DNA of 16,601 nucleotides, taken from NCBI GenBank assembly GCA_030038955.1, contig JASHQV010000323.1:1-16601 (forward strand). The letters are read 5' to 3'. The notes under the pieces were generated by a model, which did not search any database, was not told the DNA's origin, and saw only the letters and a program-made list of their open reading frames with translations. This DNA is from Solirubrobacteraceae bacterium. GTDB taxonomy: Bacteria > Actinomycetota > Thermoleophilia > Solirubrobacterales > Solirubrobacteraceae. The position numbers and the translations under genes are program-made. This document shows positions 5,441 to 13,311 of the stretch, one piece after another (positions within the stretch are counted from its first letter, which is position 1; each line of letters begins with the position of its first letter).

Positions 5441-6982
5441 TCAGCGATGCCGCTCTGAGCTGGAAGCGTGATCCGCTGCGCGAGCCAGTGCCGGAACGAA
5501 GGAGGCAGCGTCAACGGTGCCCAACCCGGTCGCGAGGTTGTAGGCGCCGTTAGCGTCGAAGCCGGGCACCTGCACGAGGTCGGCGCTGGAGGCGCAGGCG
5601 CCATCCGACTCGATCTCAGCGGGGTGGCAGAACGTGTAGGCGTTGCCGCCCTCGGAGATCGGCACGATGCCGTCGCGCTTTCCCTTCCGAGCCATCGCGT
5701 ACAGCGTCGGGTTGAGGTAGCCGAGCTTGTGGCCCGCCACCTGGTCGGCCAGCGCCACGATGCCGGCGAACAGCGGCGAGGCTTCACTGGTTCCGCCGAC
5801 GATCCCCCAGCCGGCGACTGACGGGTCGGTGGTGTCGTAGAAGTCGACCGCCCCGTCGACGGCAGCGCTCATCGCGATGTCGGGCGTGCCACGGTGGCGG
5901 CCGACGCGGCCGGCCACCCGGTTCTGGAACGCTGGCCGTGAGAACACGGTGGATCGACCTCCGCCACTCGCCCCCCAGGTGTACACAGGACCTGGCACCC
6001 CGACCGTGGAGCTGAGGTCGTCCCAGACGCTGTCGGGAGCGGTCCGGTAGCCCGCGTCATCGAGATGCAGCTGCGTGCCGCCGACGGCCGTGACCAGCGG
6101 GTCGGACCCCGGCCAGTCGATCGTCCTCTGGGCATAGCAGCAGAAGAGGTCGTTCGGGTTCGCGCATCCCGACGTCGGGTCGCAGTACTCATCGGTTGAG
6201 CCGTCATCTCCGCTCGACGCCAGCACGGTCACGTGATGCCGCTTCGCGTTGCGGTATGCGGAGCGAAGCGAGCGGAGCTGCTTCGCACTGGTGAACGTCC
6301 GCTCAGCGGCGCCCCAGCTCTGGGAGATCACGTCACCGAGGTGGTGGTCGATGACGTAGTTCTCGGCGGCGACGAGCTGCGGGAATCCGTAGACGCCCTC
6401 GGTCTCCGTAACCGGCGTTTCGACCAGGAGGATGTTGGCATCCGGAGCCATCGCGTGCGACCACTCGACGTCGAGGCTCGTCTCGTCGGTCCAGCCGTAG
6501 TAGTCGGAGCACAGGTCGGGGCCGGTCGGGCTGTACACCGACGTGCAGTTACTGGGATTCGTCGTGATCGGACCCTCGGGAGTGATCACTCGGAAGGACG
6601 GCGGGTTGGGCAGACCCATCTGCGCGTCGAAAGTCCGCAGATCGGAGGCGATCGACGGCGAGCCGAACGCATCGACGATCACGATCGTCTCGCGGCGCCC
6701 GCCGATCCCCTTGGAGAACAGGGTCGGCAGCTCGTAGGCCCGCTGGAGCTGGAAGGCCTGATAGCAGGCGATCCCGTACTTGCTCTCGCATTCGGCGGTA
6801 GTCGGCGGCTGCCGCAGCCTGCCCGCAACGATGATGTGGCCGGTCGCGAACGGGGTCACTCGGGCGACAGCAGCTGCCGGGCCGGCGCTGGCCAGCGCGC
6901 CCACGACTGCAAGCGCAACCGCCGAAGCGAGCGCCGCGAACACCCGCCTTCCTGACCGCCGCACAGAAACCAAGGCCTTCAT
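5441..6982 (-). CDS. Secreted S53 (sedolisin-family) serine peptidase without pro-domain
   Basis: Predicted 513 residues from ATG 6982, with GAGAGGA upstream; an in-frame start at 7018 would spoil the signal peptide. Residues 1-38 form a signal peptide (Arg-rich start, hydrophobic core, A-x-A end). S53 catalytic features are present: E167 and D171 in ETSLDVEWSHAMAP, the oxyanion Asp near 259 in S-S-G-D-D-G, and the nucleophile S399 in GGTSEASP. Only ~50 residues separate the signal from the catalytic domain, so the usual ~180-residue Pro-kumamolisin activation domain is absent. The C-terminal calcium-site region looks degenerate (VPISEGGN and AYNLATGLG where Asp is usual). Ten cysteines suggest disulfides outside the cell. 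It lies between the Tad operon and the pilins. Its substrate is unknown; a link to pili is only positional. Confidence 0.88.
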   Translation of the reverse strand: MKALVSVRRSGRRVFAALASAVALAVVGALASAGPAAAVARVTPFATGHIIVAGRLRQPPTTAECESKYGIACYQAFQLQRAYELPTLFSKGIGGRRETIVIVDAFGSPSIASDLRTFDAQMGLPNPPSFRVITPEGPITTNPSNCTSVYSPTGPDLCSDYYGWTDETSLDVEWSHAMAPDANILLVETPVTETEGVYGFPQLVAAENYVIDHHLGDVISQSWGAAERTFTSAKQLRSLRSAYRNAKRHHVTVLASSGDDGSTDEYCDPTSGCANPNDLFCCYAQRTIDWPGSDPLVTAVGGTQLHLDDAGYRTAPDSVWDDLSSTVGVPGPVYTWGASGGGRSTVFSRPAFQNRVAGRVGRHRGTPDIAMSAAVDGAVDFYDTTDPSVAGWGIVGGTSEASPLFAGIVALADQVAGHKLGYLNPTLYAMARKGKRDGIVPISEGGNAYTFCHPAEIESDGACASSADLVQVPGFDANGAYNLATGLGTVDAASFVPALARAADHASSSERHR

Positions 6983-7107
6983 CGTCACGTCCTCTCGCTC
7001 GCCGCTGCCGGCGATCACCCCGCCGCGTCCACGTCAGGGTCGCCGTAGGCGCCGGAGCATAACGCTCCGAAGCCGCCGACGAGCCACACCCGCCGACGGC
7101 CTCGGCA

Positions 7108-7170
7108 CCAAGAGGCCATCCGTCGGGTCCAAGAGGCCATCCGTCGGGTCCAAGAGGTCGTCCGTCGCGT
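7108..7170. repeat. 21-bp tandem repeat, three copies
   Basis: Three contiguous 21-bp units (7108-7128, 7129-7149, 7150-7170) have the form CCAAGAGGCCATCCGTCGGGT; the third has three changes. The array ends exactly where the large inverted repeat at 7171 begins. It lies in the ~300-bp gap between tadC and the peptidase gene, upstream of the latter. No coding role is evident. Confidence 0.85.
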
Positions 7171-7219
7171 TCCGCGGGTCGAATATCGACGGACTGTCAG
7201 TCGATATTCGACCCGCGGA
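7171..7219. repeat. 20-bp perfect inverted repeat, terminator or operator pair
   Basis: Arms 7171-7190 and 7200-7219 are perfectly complementary over 20 bp with a 9-nt loop. Each arm also holds its own 13-bp palindrome, GTCGA-ATA-TCGAC (7178-7190) and GTCGA-TAT-TCGAC (7200-7212), whose centres are 22 bp apart, about two helical turns. The element begins 64 bp beyond the tadC stop, so as RNA it could end or protect the Tad operon transcript, although no T-tract follows. As DNA it could be a paired repressor site upstream of the peptidase gene. Confidence 0.8.
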
Positions 7220-7282
7220 GACGCCCGGGCCCACGCGACGCGACGTCCAGCTCCAACGCGACGCCCAGGCCCGCGGCGTCGC

Positions 7283-8197
7283 TCAGAAGCCCTTGAGCGA
7301 CCTGACCAGGTTGATCACCGCCGGCGTCATCAGCACGATGAACATCGACGGGAAGATCAGGAAGACCAGCGGGAACAGCATCAGCACCGGCGCCTTCTGC
7401 GCCTTCTCCTGGGCCCGAGACTTGCGGCGCGCCCGCATCTCCTGCGCCAGCGAGCGCATCACCTGGCCGGTGGAGATGCCCATCCGCTCGCCCTGCGCCA
7501 TCGCGCGCACGAACGAACGCACCGCCGGAGTGTCGGCGCGGTCGGCCAGGTTGCCGAGCGCCTCGTCGACCCCAAGTCCCATCGTCTGCTCCTGCAGCGT
7601 CAAGCGCAGCTCGTCGCTCAGCGGCGGACCGAACTCGGGCGCCGCCTGCCGCAGTGCAGCGGAGAAGCTGAGCCCTGCCTCCACCATCACGGTCAGCAGG
7701 TCGATCAGGTCCGGCAGACGCCGATCGATCTCCTGCAGTCGCTTGCGCGCCTTGCGCTGCACATAGGTGAGCGGGAGCACCCAGCCAGCGAACAGCATCA
7801 GCACCATCGCGACGATGTCCAGCAGCTGGCCGCCGCCGGTGACGACGAAGATGATGATCGGCAGCACCACGGCCGCCAGCACGCGGTAGCCGAGCATCGT
7901 CCGCGGCGACACCGTGTACATGCCGGCGGCCATCAGCTGCTCGCGCATCTCGTCCTCGCCGACGCTGCCGAGACGGCGGCTCAGCAGGTCGCCCAGCCAG
8001 GTGACGCTGCCGGTGACCAGCGAGCGCTTCGGCTCAGCGCTGAGGATCGGCGGCATCACGGCTTCGGATGTGAAGCCGTAGTCCTGGATCGTCGATAGCC
8101 GCTGAGCGGTCCTCAGCCGGCGAGTACCGAACGCGAACAGCAGCGCCGCCACCGCGACCCCGACGCAGACGACGCCCAAAGCGAGAAAGATGTACAT
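7283..8197 (-). CDS. tadC: Tad pilus inner-membrane platform protein TadC
   Basis: 304 residues with a type II secretion F domain (T2SSF) in the C-terminal half. There is an N-terminal membrane segment (residues ~2-23), a central pair near 105-145, the T2SSF segment with L-P-D-L-I-D-L-L-T-V-M-V-E-A-G-L-S-F (about 166-183) and the cluster G-E-R-M-G-I-S, then a hydrophobic pair near the end (PVLMLFPLVFLIFPSMFIVL). TadC pairs with TadB to form the membrane platform on which the CpaF ATPase drives pilin extraction and polymerisation. The ATG at 8197 comes five bases after the tadB stop codon, so the gene is co-transcribed and probably coupled. It is the last gene of the Tad machinery operon. Length is normal for the family. 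Confidence 0.93.
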   Translation of the reverse strand: MYIFLALGVVCVGVAVAALLFAFGTRRLRTAQRLSTIQDYGFTSEAVMPPILSAEPKRSLVTGSVTWLGDLLSRRLGSVGEDEMREQLMAAGMYTVSPRTMLGYRVLAAVVLPIIIFVVTGGGQLLDIVAMVLMLFAGWVLPLTYVQRKARKRLQEIDRRLPDLIDLLTVMVEAGLSFSAALRQAAPEFGPPLSDELRLTLQEQTMGLGVDEALGNLADRADTPAVRSFVRAMAQGERMGISTGQVMRSLAQEMRARRKSRAQEKAQKAPVLMLFPLVFLIFPSMFIVLMTPAVINLVRSLKGF

Positions 8198-8201
8198 GAG
8201 C

Positions 8202-9179
8202 TCAGATCCGGATGTTGACGATTCGACGGATGATCAAGCTGCCGCTCACCATCAGCGTCAGCGCGACGCCCAGAGCGATCAGCCCGAGCGTGCTGTGGAA
8301 CAGCGGATGCGCATATGTCGGGTTGACCAGCGAGATCAGCAGCAGCAGCCCCACAGGCAGGCCGGAGAGGACGAGGCCCGCCAACCTTCCCTGGGCGGTC
8401 AGCCCCCGTACCAGTCGCCGGATCTCGATTCGCCCGCGGATCGTGTCGGCCACCAGGTCGATCACCTCGGCGGTGTTACCGCCGGTGTCTCGCTGCAGGC
8501 CGGCGACGATCGCGAGGTGCTGGAAGTCCTCGCTCTTCATCCGCTCGGTCACCTGACCGAGCGCATCCTGGAGAGGAACGCCCAGCGCCTCGTCGGTGAC
8601 GGCACGCTTCAGCTCGCGAGCCGACGGCTCGGGCGCATCGTCGACCACCGCCTGGAGCGAGCCGACGAACGTCTGACCGGCGCGCATCGCCGAGGCGATC
8701 ACCTGGAGGTTGTCCGGCAGCTGCTCCGAGAACGTGCGCCGCTGGCGATCAGCGCGTGAGCGCAGCGCGAAGTATCCAACGGCCGGGACGACCAGCGCCA
8801 GCGGCGCCGCGAGCAGGCTCGCGGTCTCGGTGACGAGCAGCCAGCCGACGACCACCATGGCCAGCGCGACCAGCGCTGCCAGCTGCTCCAACCCGATCGG
8901 CACCTCGGCCACATCGAGCTCGAGCCGCAGCTGCGTGATCCACGGCGAGTGCGAGATCGTGCGTGCCTGCTTGTCCCCCAACGCCCGCTGGACCAGCGAG
9001 CGCGCATCCGCCTCCGCGGCACTCGGACCGGATACGAACTCGCTCACACGCCGGCTCACGTCCGTGCGCCGTGACACCAGCAGCAGCACCGACAACCCGA
9101 GCAGCAGTCCGAACGCGACGCAGCCCGCTACTACTCCTTCGGTGCTGGAGAGGAAGCTGGTGGCGAGCAGGTCGATCAT
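8202..9179 (-). CDS. tadB: Tad pilus inner-membrane platform protein TadB
   Basis: 325 residues from ATG 9179, chosen because it overlaps the cpaF stop as ATGA; longer readings run into the cpaF coding region. An N-terminal membrane segment (about 14-36) is followed by a charged stretch, two hydrophobic segments near 100-145, and a T2SSF domain (L-P-D-N-L-Q-V-I-A-S-A-M-R-A-G-Q-T-F, then Q-R-D-T-G-G-N-T-A-E). Two C-terminal membrane segments follow. TadB is the partner of TadC in the inner-membrane assembly platform. Gene order and overlaps place it firmly in the Tad operon. Confidence 0.93.
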   Translation of the reverse strand: MIDLLATSFLSSTEGVVAGCVAFGLLLGLSVLLLVSRRTDVSRRVSEFVSGPSAAEADARSLVQRALGDKQARTISHSPWITQLRLELDVAEVPIGLEQLAALVALAMVVVGWLLVTETASLLAAPLALVVPAVGYFALRSRADRQRRTFSEQLPDNLQVIASAMRAGQTFVGSLQAVVDDAPEPSARELKRAVTDEALGVPLQDALGQVTERMKSEDFQHLAIVAGLQRDTGGNTAEVIDLVADTIRGRIEIRRLVRGLTAQGRLAGLVLSGLPVGLLLLISLVNPTYAHPLFHSTLGLIALGVALTLMVSGSLIIRRIVNIRI

Positions 9180-10567
9180 CGTCCGAAGCGGCGCCCGTGC
9201 GCCTCGATGCGAGGGTTCCGAGCGGCGGCGGCCGCCATCGGCGCGGCGCCGGCGAACTTGTGCTGGTCCATCCACCTCGGCAGCGTCAAGCCGCGGCGCT
9301 CGAACTTGTTGCAGCTCGGGCGCAGGCCGGTGTACGCGAGTGAGCCCCCATGCTCGTGCGTGCGGTCGAACTTATACTCGAAGATGTCCTGGAGCGTGAC
9401 CGTCTCACCCTCCATGCGCTCAACCTCGGTGATGCAGGTCAGCTTCCGCGAGCCGTCGCTGAAGCGCTCGATCTGCACGACCAGATCGAGCGCGCGCGAG
9501 ACCTGCTGGCGAACCGCCCGCAGCGGGAAGTCGACGCCGGCCATCAGGACCATCGACTCGAGCCGGGACAGCGCGTCCCGCGGCGCGTTCGCGTGACACG
9601 TGCTGAGCGAGCCGTCGTGGCCCGTGTTCATCGCCTGGAGCATGTCGAGCGCCTCGGAGCCGCGAACCTCGCCGACGATGATCCGGTCGGGCCGCATTCG
9701 CAGCGAGTTGCGGACCAGCTCGCGGATCGGGATCTCACCCTGGCCCTCGACGTTCTTGGGCCGGGCCTCGAGCCGCAGCACGTGCGTCTGATGGAGGCGC
9801 AGCTCGGCGGCGTCCTCGATTGTGATGATCCGGTCGGACTGCGGGATCGCGGTCGACAACGCGTTCAGCAGCGTCGTCTTGCCGGAGCCCGTGCCTCCCG
9901 AGATCAGGATGTTGAGCTGTGCCTCGATGCACAGCTCGAGGAACTCCTTGGCCTCGGCCGGCATCGTGCCCATCGCGACCAGGCCGTTCAGATCCCAGCG
10001 GCTCTTGGCGAACTTACGGATCGTCAGCAGCGGACCGGTCAGCGACAGCGGCGGCAGCACCGCGTTGACGCGGCTGCCATCGGGCAGCCGGGCGTCGACC
10101 AGCGGCGAGGACTCGTCGACGCGCCGCCCGACCTGGGCGACGATCTTGTTGATGATCCGGCGCAGGTGGTGCTCGTCGCTGAACCGCACCGCGGTCTTGT
10201 GCAGCGTGCCGGCCCGCTCGACCCAGACATCGGCGTGCCCGTTGACCATCACCTCGCTGACGTCGTCGTCCTGGAGCAGCGGCTCGATCGGGCCGTGCCC
10301 GAGCGTGTCGTCGGCGATCTCCTGCACGAGGCGGTCGCGGTCGGCGATCGCGATCCCGCGCTCCTGCGCGAGTCGGTTGCGGATGTCGGCGAGGACGACG
10401 TCGCGCAGGGCTTGCTGGGACAGCGACTCGTTGTACAGGCGCGGACCGAGATCGGAGATGACCGCCAGATGCACCCGATCCTTGAGCTCCGCGAAGCCGT
10501 CGAGCGGTGCCTGCGGCTCGTTGCTGGTCGGGGTCCGCTGTCCCTGTAGGCGCTCACGCAGCTCCAT
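9176..10567 (-). CDS. cpaF: Tad pilus assembly ATPase CpaF/TadA
   Basis: 463 residues from ATG 10567. A typical CpaF secretion ATPase: an N-terminal region with G-H-G-P-I-E-P-L-L and V-S-E-V-M-V-N-G (about 90-110), Walker A GGTGSGKT (224-231), Asp box ITIEDAAEL (248-256), Walker B DRIIVGEVRG (294-303) and His box TGHDGSLSTCHAN (315-327). It hydrolyses ATP as a cytoplasmic hexamer to power pilin polymerisation through TadB/TadC. The C-terminus carries an extra Arg/Ala-rich tail of about 40 residues after the usual TadA/CpaF end (EYKFDRT...). Thirty-two bases separate it from cpaE, and its stop overlaps tadB. All catalytic motifs look intact. Confidence 0.96.
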   Translation of the reverse strand: MELRERLQGQRTPTSNEPQAPLDGFAELKDRVHLAVISDLGPRLYNESLSQQALRDVVLADIRNRLAQERGIAIADRDRLVQEIADDTLGHGPIEPLLQDDDVSEVMVNGHADVWVERAGTLHKTAVRFSDEHHLRRIINKIVAQVGRRVDESSPLVDARLPDGSRVNAVLPPLSLTGPLLTIRKFAKSRWDLNGLVAMGTMPAEAKEFLELCIEAQLNILISGGTGSGKTTLLNALSTAIPQSDRIITIEDAAELRLHQTHVLRLEARPKNVEGQGEIPIRELVRNSLRMRPDRIIVGEVRGSEALDMLQAMNTGHDGSLSTCHANAPRDALSRLESMVLMAGVDFPLRAVRQQVSRALDLVVQIERFSDGSRKLTCITEVERMEGETVTLQDIFEYKFDRTHEHGGSLAYTGLRPSCNKFERRGLTLPRWMDQHKFAGAAPMAAAAARNPRIEAHGRRFGR

Positions 10568-10599
10568 CAGCGTCTCCTCGGATCACTCGCTTGCCGTGA

Positions 10600-11802
10600 T
10601 TAGTTCCGGCCGCGGATCAGTCCGCGGCCTTTCCGAGGGTTTGGCTCCTCCGATTCCGCCGCACTGCCAAACAGCGTGGCAAGCGACTCGAAGGCCCGAG
10701 CGGCCTCTGATCGGCGTTGCGAGATCACCACCGGCGAGCCCTCGTTGACCGAGCGGGCGATATCGCGGTGGCTCGGCACGAGGATGTCCGGATTGCGCCC
10801 GAGGATGCTGAGCACGTCAGCCCGGGTGATGCCGACGCTCGTGTTCGCCCGGTTGAGCACGATCCGAACGCGGCCCGGGTCGTAGCCCATCAGGTCGAGT
10901 GTCTCCATGCCGAGGCGGGTGTTCTTCAGCGACAGCGCGTCGAGCATCCCGACCATGCAGATCGCGGTGGATGCATCGATCGTCGTGATCACCTCGGGCG
11001 TGAACGACGGCGGCGTGTCGGCGATCACGAAATCGAACTGCTCGCGCAGCACCCCGAACACGTCGGCGATGAACTCCGCGGAGACCGAGGCTGCCTGGTC
11101 CGGACGTGCCGGCGCCGCCAGCACGCGCAGACCTGAGGAGTGCGTGAGCAGGAAGGCGTCCAGCTTCTCGGCATCGAGACTGCCGCCGGAGATCGCCAGG
11201 TCGAACGACGTCGTGTCGGGGGTGAGCCCGAGCGACAGCGCGCAGTCGCCGAACTGCAGGTCGAGATCGACCAGCACGGTCCGGATCCCGCGGGTCGCCA
11301 GCGCGACCGACAGGTTGCAGCTCGTGACGGTCTTGCCGATCCCGCCCTTCGGGCCGAGCACGCAGATGATCTTCCCGTAGTCGACGTTCTGCTCGGGCAG
11401 CGTCGAGGTGCGCGCGAGCGCCTTGCGCAACGCGAACTCGATGTGCTGCTTGGTGGAGTCGGACACCAGCGGCCCCTCGTCCATCGCCAGCAGGTCATCC
11501 GCGCCAGCGTTGAACGCCTCCTCGACATATCCGTTGCTGGTGCCGAGGCAGAGCACCACGATTGGACGGCCGGGACGCGCGCTCCGCCACCAACCGATCA
11601 GGTTGAGCGCCGCCTCGGAGCCTTCCTGGCATGCCACCACGAGCACGTCGGCATCGGAGCGCTTGACCGCGTCGTTCGCCGGATACAGCGTGTCGACGAC
11701 CTCGGCCACCCTGATCTCGGATTCCTCGGGCAGGTGCTCCGCCACCAGCGGGGCCGGGACCGACTCGTCGTGGACGAGCAGTGCGTTGATCATTCCCTGC
11801 AT
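10600..11802 (-). CDS. cpaE: Tad localisation ATPase CpaE/TadZ with degenerate receiver domain
   Basis: 400 residues from ATG 11802. The stop of cpaB and this start share one base (TGATG) and a GAGGGGAA site lies upstream; an ATG three codons on is also possible. Residues ~1-110 have a CheY-receiver-like alternation (DADVLVVACQEGS, PIVVLCLGTSN, AFNAGADDLLAMD), but the usual phospho-acceptor Asp after beta-3 is absent. Residues 145-400 are a ParA/MinD-type ATPase with deviant Walker A KGGIGKT (152-158), Walker A' VLVDLDLQFGD (177-187) and FVIADTPP (258-265). CpaE/TadZ proteins position the pilus machinery at the membrane. The C-terminus ends in an Arg/Gly-rich tail. Confidence 0.93.
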   Translation of the reverse strand: MQGMINALLVHDESVPAPLVAEHLPEESEIRVAEVVDTLYPANDAVKRSDADVLVVACQEGSEAALNLIGWWRSARPGRPIVVLCLGTSNGYVEEAFNAGADDLLAMDEGPLVSDSTKQHIEFALRKALARTSTLPEQNVDYGKIICVLGPKGGIGKTVTSCNLSVALATRGIRTVLVDLDLQFGDCALSLGLTPDTTSFDLAISGGSLDAEKLDAFLLTHSSGLRVLAAPARPDQAASVSAEFIADVFGVLREQFDFVIADTPPSFTPEVITTIDASTAICMVGMLDALSLKNTRLGMETLDLMGYDPGRVRIVLNRANTSVGITRADVLSILGRNPDILVPSHRDIARSVNEGSPVVISQRRSEAARAFESLATLFGSAAESEEPNPRKGRGLIRGRN

Positions 11803-12506
11803 CAGGCGCTTCCCCTCGAGCCGACGCTGACCGAGTCCTTCGAGTCGATCGCCGGCCGCAGCGTCAGCCACACCTTCGTGTTGTCGGACGCCGACGCGAT
11901 CTCCAGCGCCTGCTTATCGGTGACGCGCAGGACCACGTCGCCGCCGGAGTTCGCGAGCACCGACACGTCCTGCGCCAGCATCGTCGTAGTGCCGTTGGAG
12001 TCGAACATGACGTCGACGGTGTTGCCCTCCGTCAGATAGGAGGTGAGTCCCTGCGAGGGATTCAACGGCACCGCGATTGCGCGCTGCGCACCAGTCAGGT
12101 AGGCGCCGATCGTCACGTTGGTGCGCGTGAAGTCGGTGTCCGTGACCTGCTGGTCCGCAGCCAGGCTGGTGGCGGACACCTCGCCGGCGATCACCGAGGG
12201 ATCGCTGATCGCTCCGGCCACCGCCTCCTTCGACGGCAGCTCGGTCCGCTTCAGCAGGCCCTCGGAGGCGATCGTCGATGCCGGCGTCCCCGCCGGGATG
12301 TACCTGGTGGCCTCGAACACGAATGTGTCCGCCGGCGCAGCGGCGACAGGCGTGCTGCTGGTCTTGTAGTGCTGCACGAACACGTACAAGAGGACGCCGG
12401 CGAGCAGTGCAGCGAGCGCGGCGACCAGGATGGCGCCCCGCCGTGTGGCAAGCAGCTGGGCGGTCCAGTTGCCGCCGATCCTGCTGCGTGGGTTTTGAGC
12501 TTCCAT
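11802..12506 (-). CDS. cpaB: Tad pilus assembly protein CpaB/RcpC (SAF domain)
   Basis: 234 residues from ATG 12506, with AAGGAG eleven bases upstream (rather long spacing). One N-terminal membrane helix (about 24-44) anchors the protein. The extracytoplasmic part begins with a SAF domain (RYIPAGTPASTIA from residue 68), followed by the RcpC-like region (A-I-A-V-P-L-N-P-S-Q-G-L-T-S-Y-L-T-E-G-N-T-V-D-V-M). In diderms CpaB works with the secretin CpaC; here no secretin is present, so it probably contacts the cell wall or the platform. It is somewhat short for the family. It lies 100 bp downstream of tadE and is coupled to cpaE. Confidence 0.9.
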   Translation of the reverse strand: MEAQNPRSRIGGNWTAQLLATRRGAILVAALAALLAGVLLYVFVQHYKTSSTPVAAAPADTFVFEATRYIPAGTPASTIASEGLLKRTELPSKEAVAGAISDPSVIAGEVSATSLAADQQVTDTDFTRTNVTIGAYLTGAQRAIAVPLNPSQGLTSYLTEGNTVDVMFDSNGTTTMLAQDVSVLANSGGDVVLRVTDKQALEIASASDNTKVWLTLRPAIDSKDSVSVGSRGSA

Positions 12507-12545
12507 TTGGATGTTGTCTCCTTGCGGGGCGATTTCCTGAAGTGC

Positions 12546-12553
12546 CTATCGGC
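12546..12553 (-). promoter_or_regulatory. Isolated GCCGATAG, possible weak internal promoter before cpaB
   Basis: The minus strand reads GCCGATAG, seven of eight bases of the sigma-28 -10 octamer, within the tadE-cpaB gap and pointing at cpaB. The position where a -35 should lie (12569-12572) reads TCAG, a poor match to TAAA. Recorded mainly because it is one of only four CCGATA sites in the window. Confidence 0.25.
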
Positions 12554-12605
12554 TCGAATCGAAACGGCCTGAAAGATTTCTTTTCCGGTGCAATGGCTCT
12601 GGCGA

Positions 12606-13226
12606 TCAGCAGCCGCTGGTCGCCATCGTCGGCGCCGCGATCGTTCCGGTGGTGGCCCCCGGTGGTGGGTTGCCGTCAGAGCCGAACCATGTGCCGCTGG
12701 TGCTGCTGACGGTCGATGCCCCTTCCATCCGCATGCTCGCGGCCGATCCGATCGTCGAGGTGGGGGCGACGACGCCACCGATCCGGCCGACGCCTCCCTG
12801 CAGGATCCCGAGCCAGTTGAAGTTGCTGTTGACCTCGACTGACAGCGTGTCCCCGGTCGAGATCGTCGACGTCGAGCTCGGGTCGCAGACCTTCACCGAA
12901 GTTTGACTCAGGTTCCCCTCGATCGCACCCTCACAGTCGACGTAGCCGACCAGCGTGGTGTAAGTGGTGGCTGTCCCACTTGGACCTGTGTAGACGCACT
13001 TGCCCGGGGTGGTGTTGGTGGAGGACAGCACGGCGCTCGCGCGCGCGCCCAGGTTCGCCAGGTTGGTCGTGTTGTTGTATTGGTTGATCGCCAACCCGAA
13101 ATCGATGATTGCGAAGATGATGAACACCAGCAGAGGGACGACGAGTGCGAGCTCGACCAGCGCCTGCCCATCCTCCCGGCGGAGGGGCCGCGCCCGGTAT
13201 CGCAGTCGTCGCAAGCTATTGGTCAT
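12606..13226 (-). CDS. tadE: TadE-family pseudopilin
   Basis: 206 residues from ATG 13226. The N-terminus has a basic leader (RRLRYRARPLRREDG) and the TadE-like prepilin segment G|QALVELALVVPLLVFIIFAIIDFG (about 20-44), a single membrane helix with Glu at +5. The remainder is a Ser/Thr/Gly-rich exported domain with four cysteines (two disulfides possible), ending in T-S-G-C. TadE proteins are processed by the same prepilin peptidase as Flp and act as minor pilins or tip/base components. It is the first gene of the minus-strand Tad operon, below a candidate sigma-28-type promoter. The ribosome site is weak (purine-poor sequence before the ATG). No separate tadF/tadG is visible. Confidence 0.87.
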   Translation of the reverse strand: MTNSLRRLRYRARPLRREDGQALVELALVVPLLVFIIFAIIDFGLAINQYNNTTNLANLGARASAVLSSTNTTPGKCVYTGPSGTATTYTTLVGYVDCEGAIEGNLSQTSVKVCDPSSTSTISTGDTLSVEVNSNFNWLGILQGGVGRIGGVVAPTSTIGSAASMRMEGASTVSSTSGTWFGSDGNPPPGATTGTIAAPTMATSGC

Positions 13227-13311
13227 CGGATCGGGGGTCCATGGCCCTTTTTCTGAGGCTGCCTAGACGTTGATCCAGGGCCTCGCGTGAGGGCGTGGGC
13301 CGTCAGGCCCC

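Noticed and set aside
7034..7234. Minus-strand frame of 66 codons with L-L-D-P-T-D-G repeats
   Set aside because: The repeats are simply the 21-bp DNA array read in frame, and the frame starts within the inverted-repeat region without a ribosome site. Better explained as non-coding repeats.
9176..9275. Longer TadB with a 32-residue Arg-rich N-terminal extension
   Set aside because: The extension is read from the cpaF coding end. The ATG at 9179 overlaps the cpaF stop and gives the normal TadB start.
13226..13305. Riboswitch in the tadE leader (for example c-di-GMP type)
   Set aside because: Short hairpins exist (GGGCC/GGCCC, CCTC/GAGG), but I could not match the conserved core of any riboswitch class I know, so I make no such claim.
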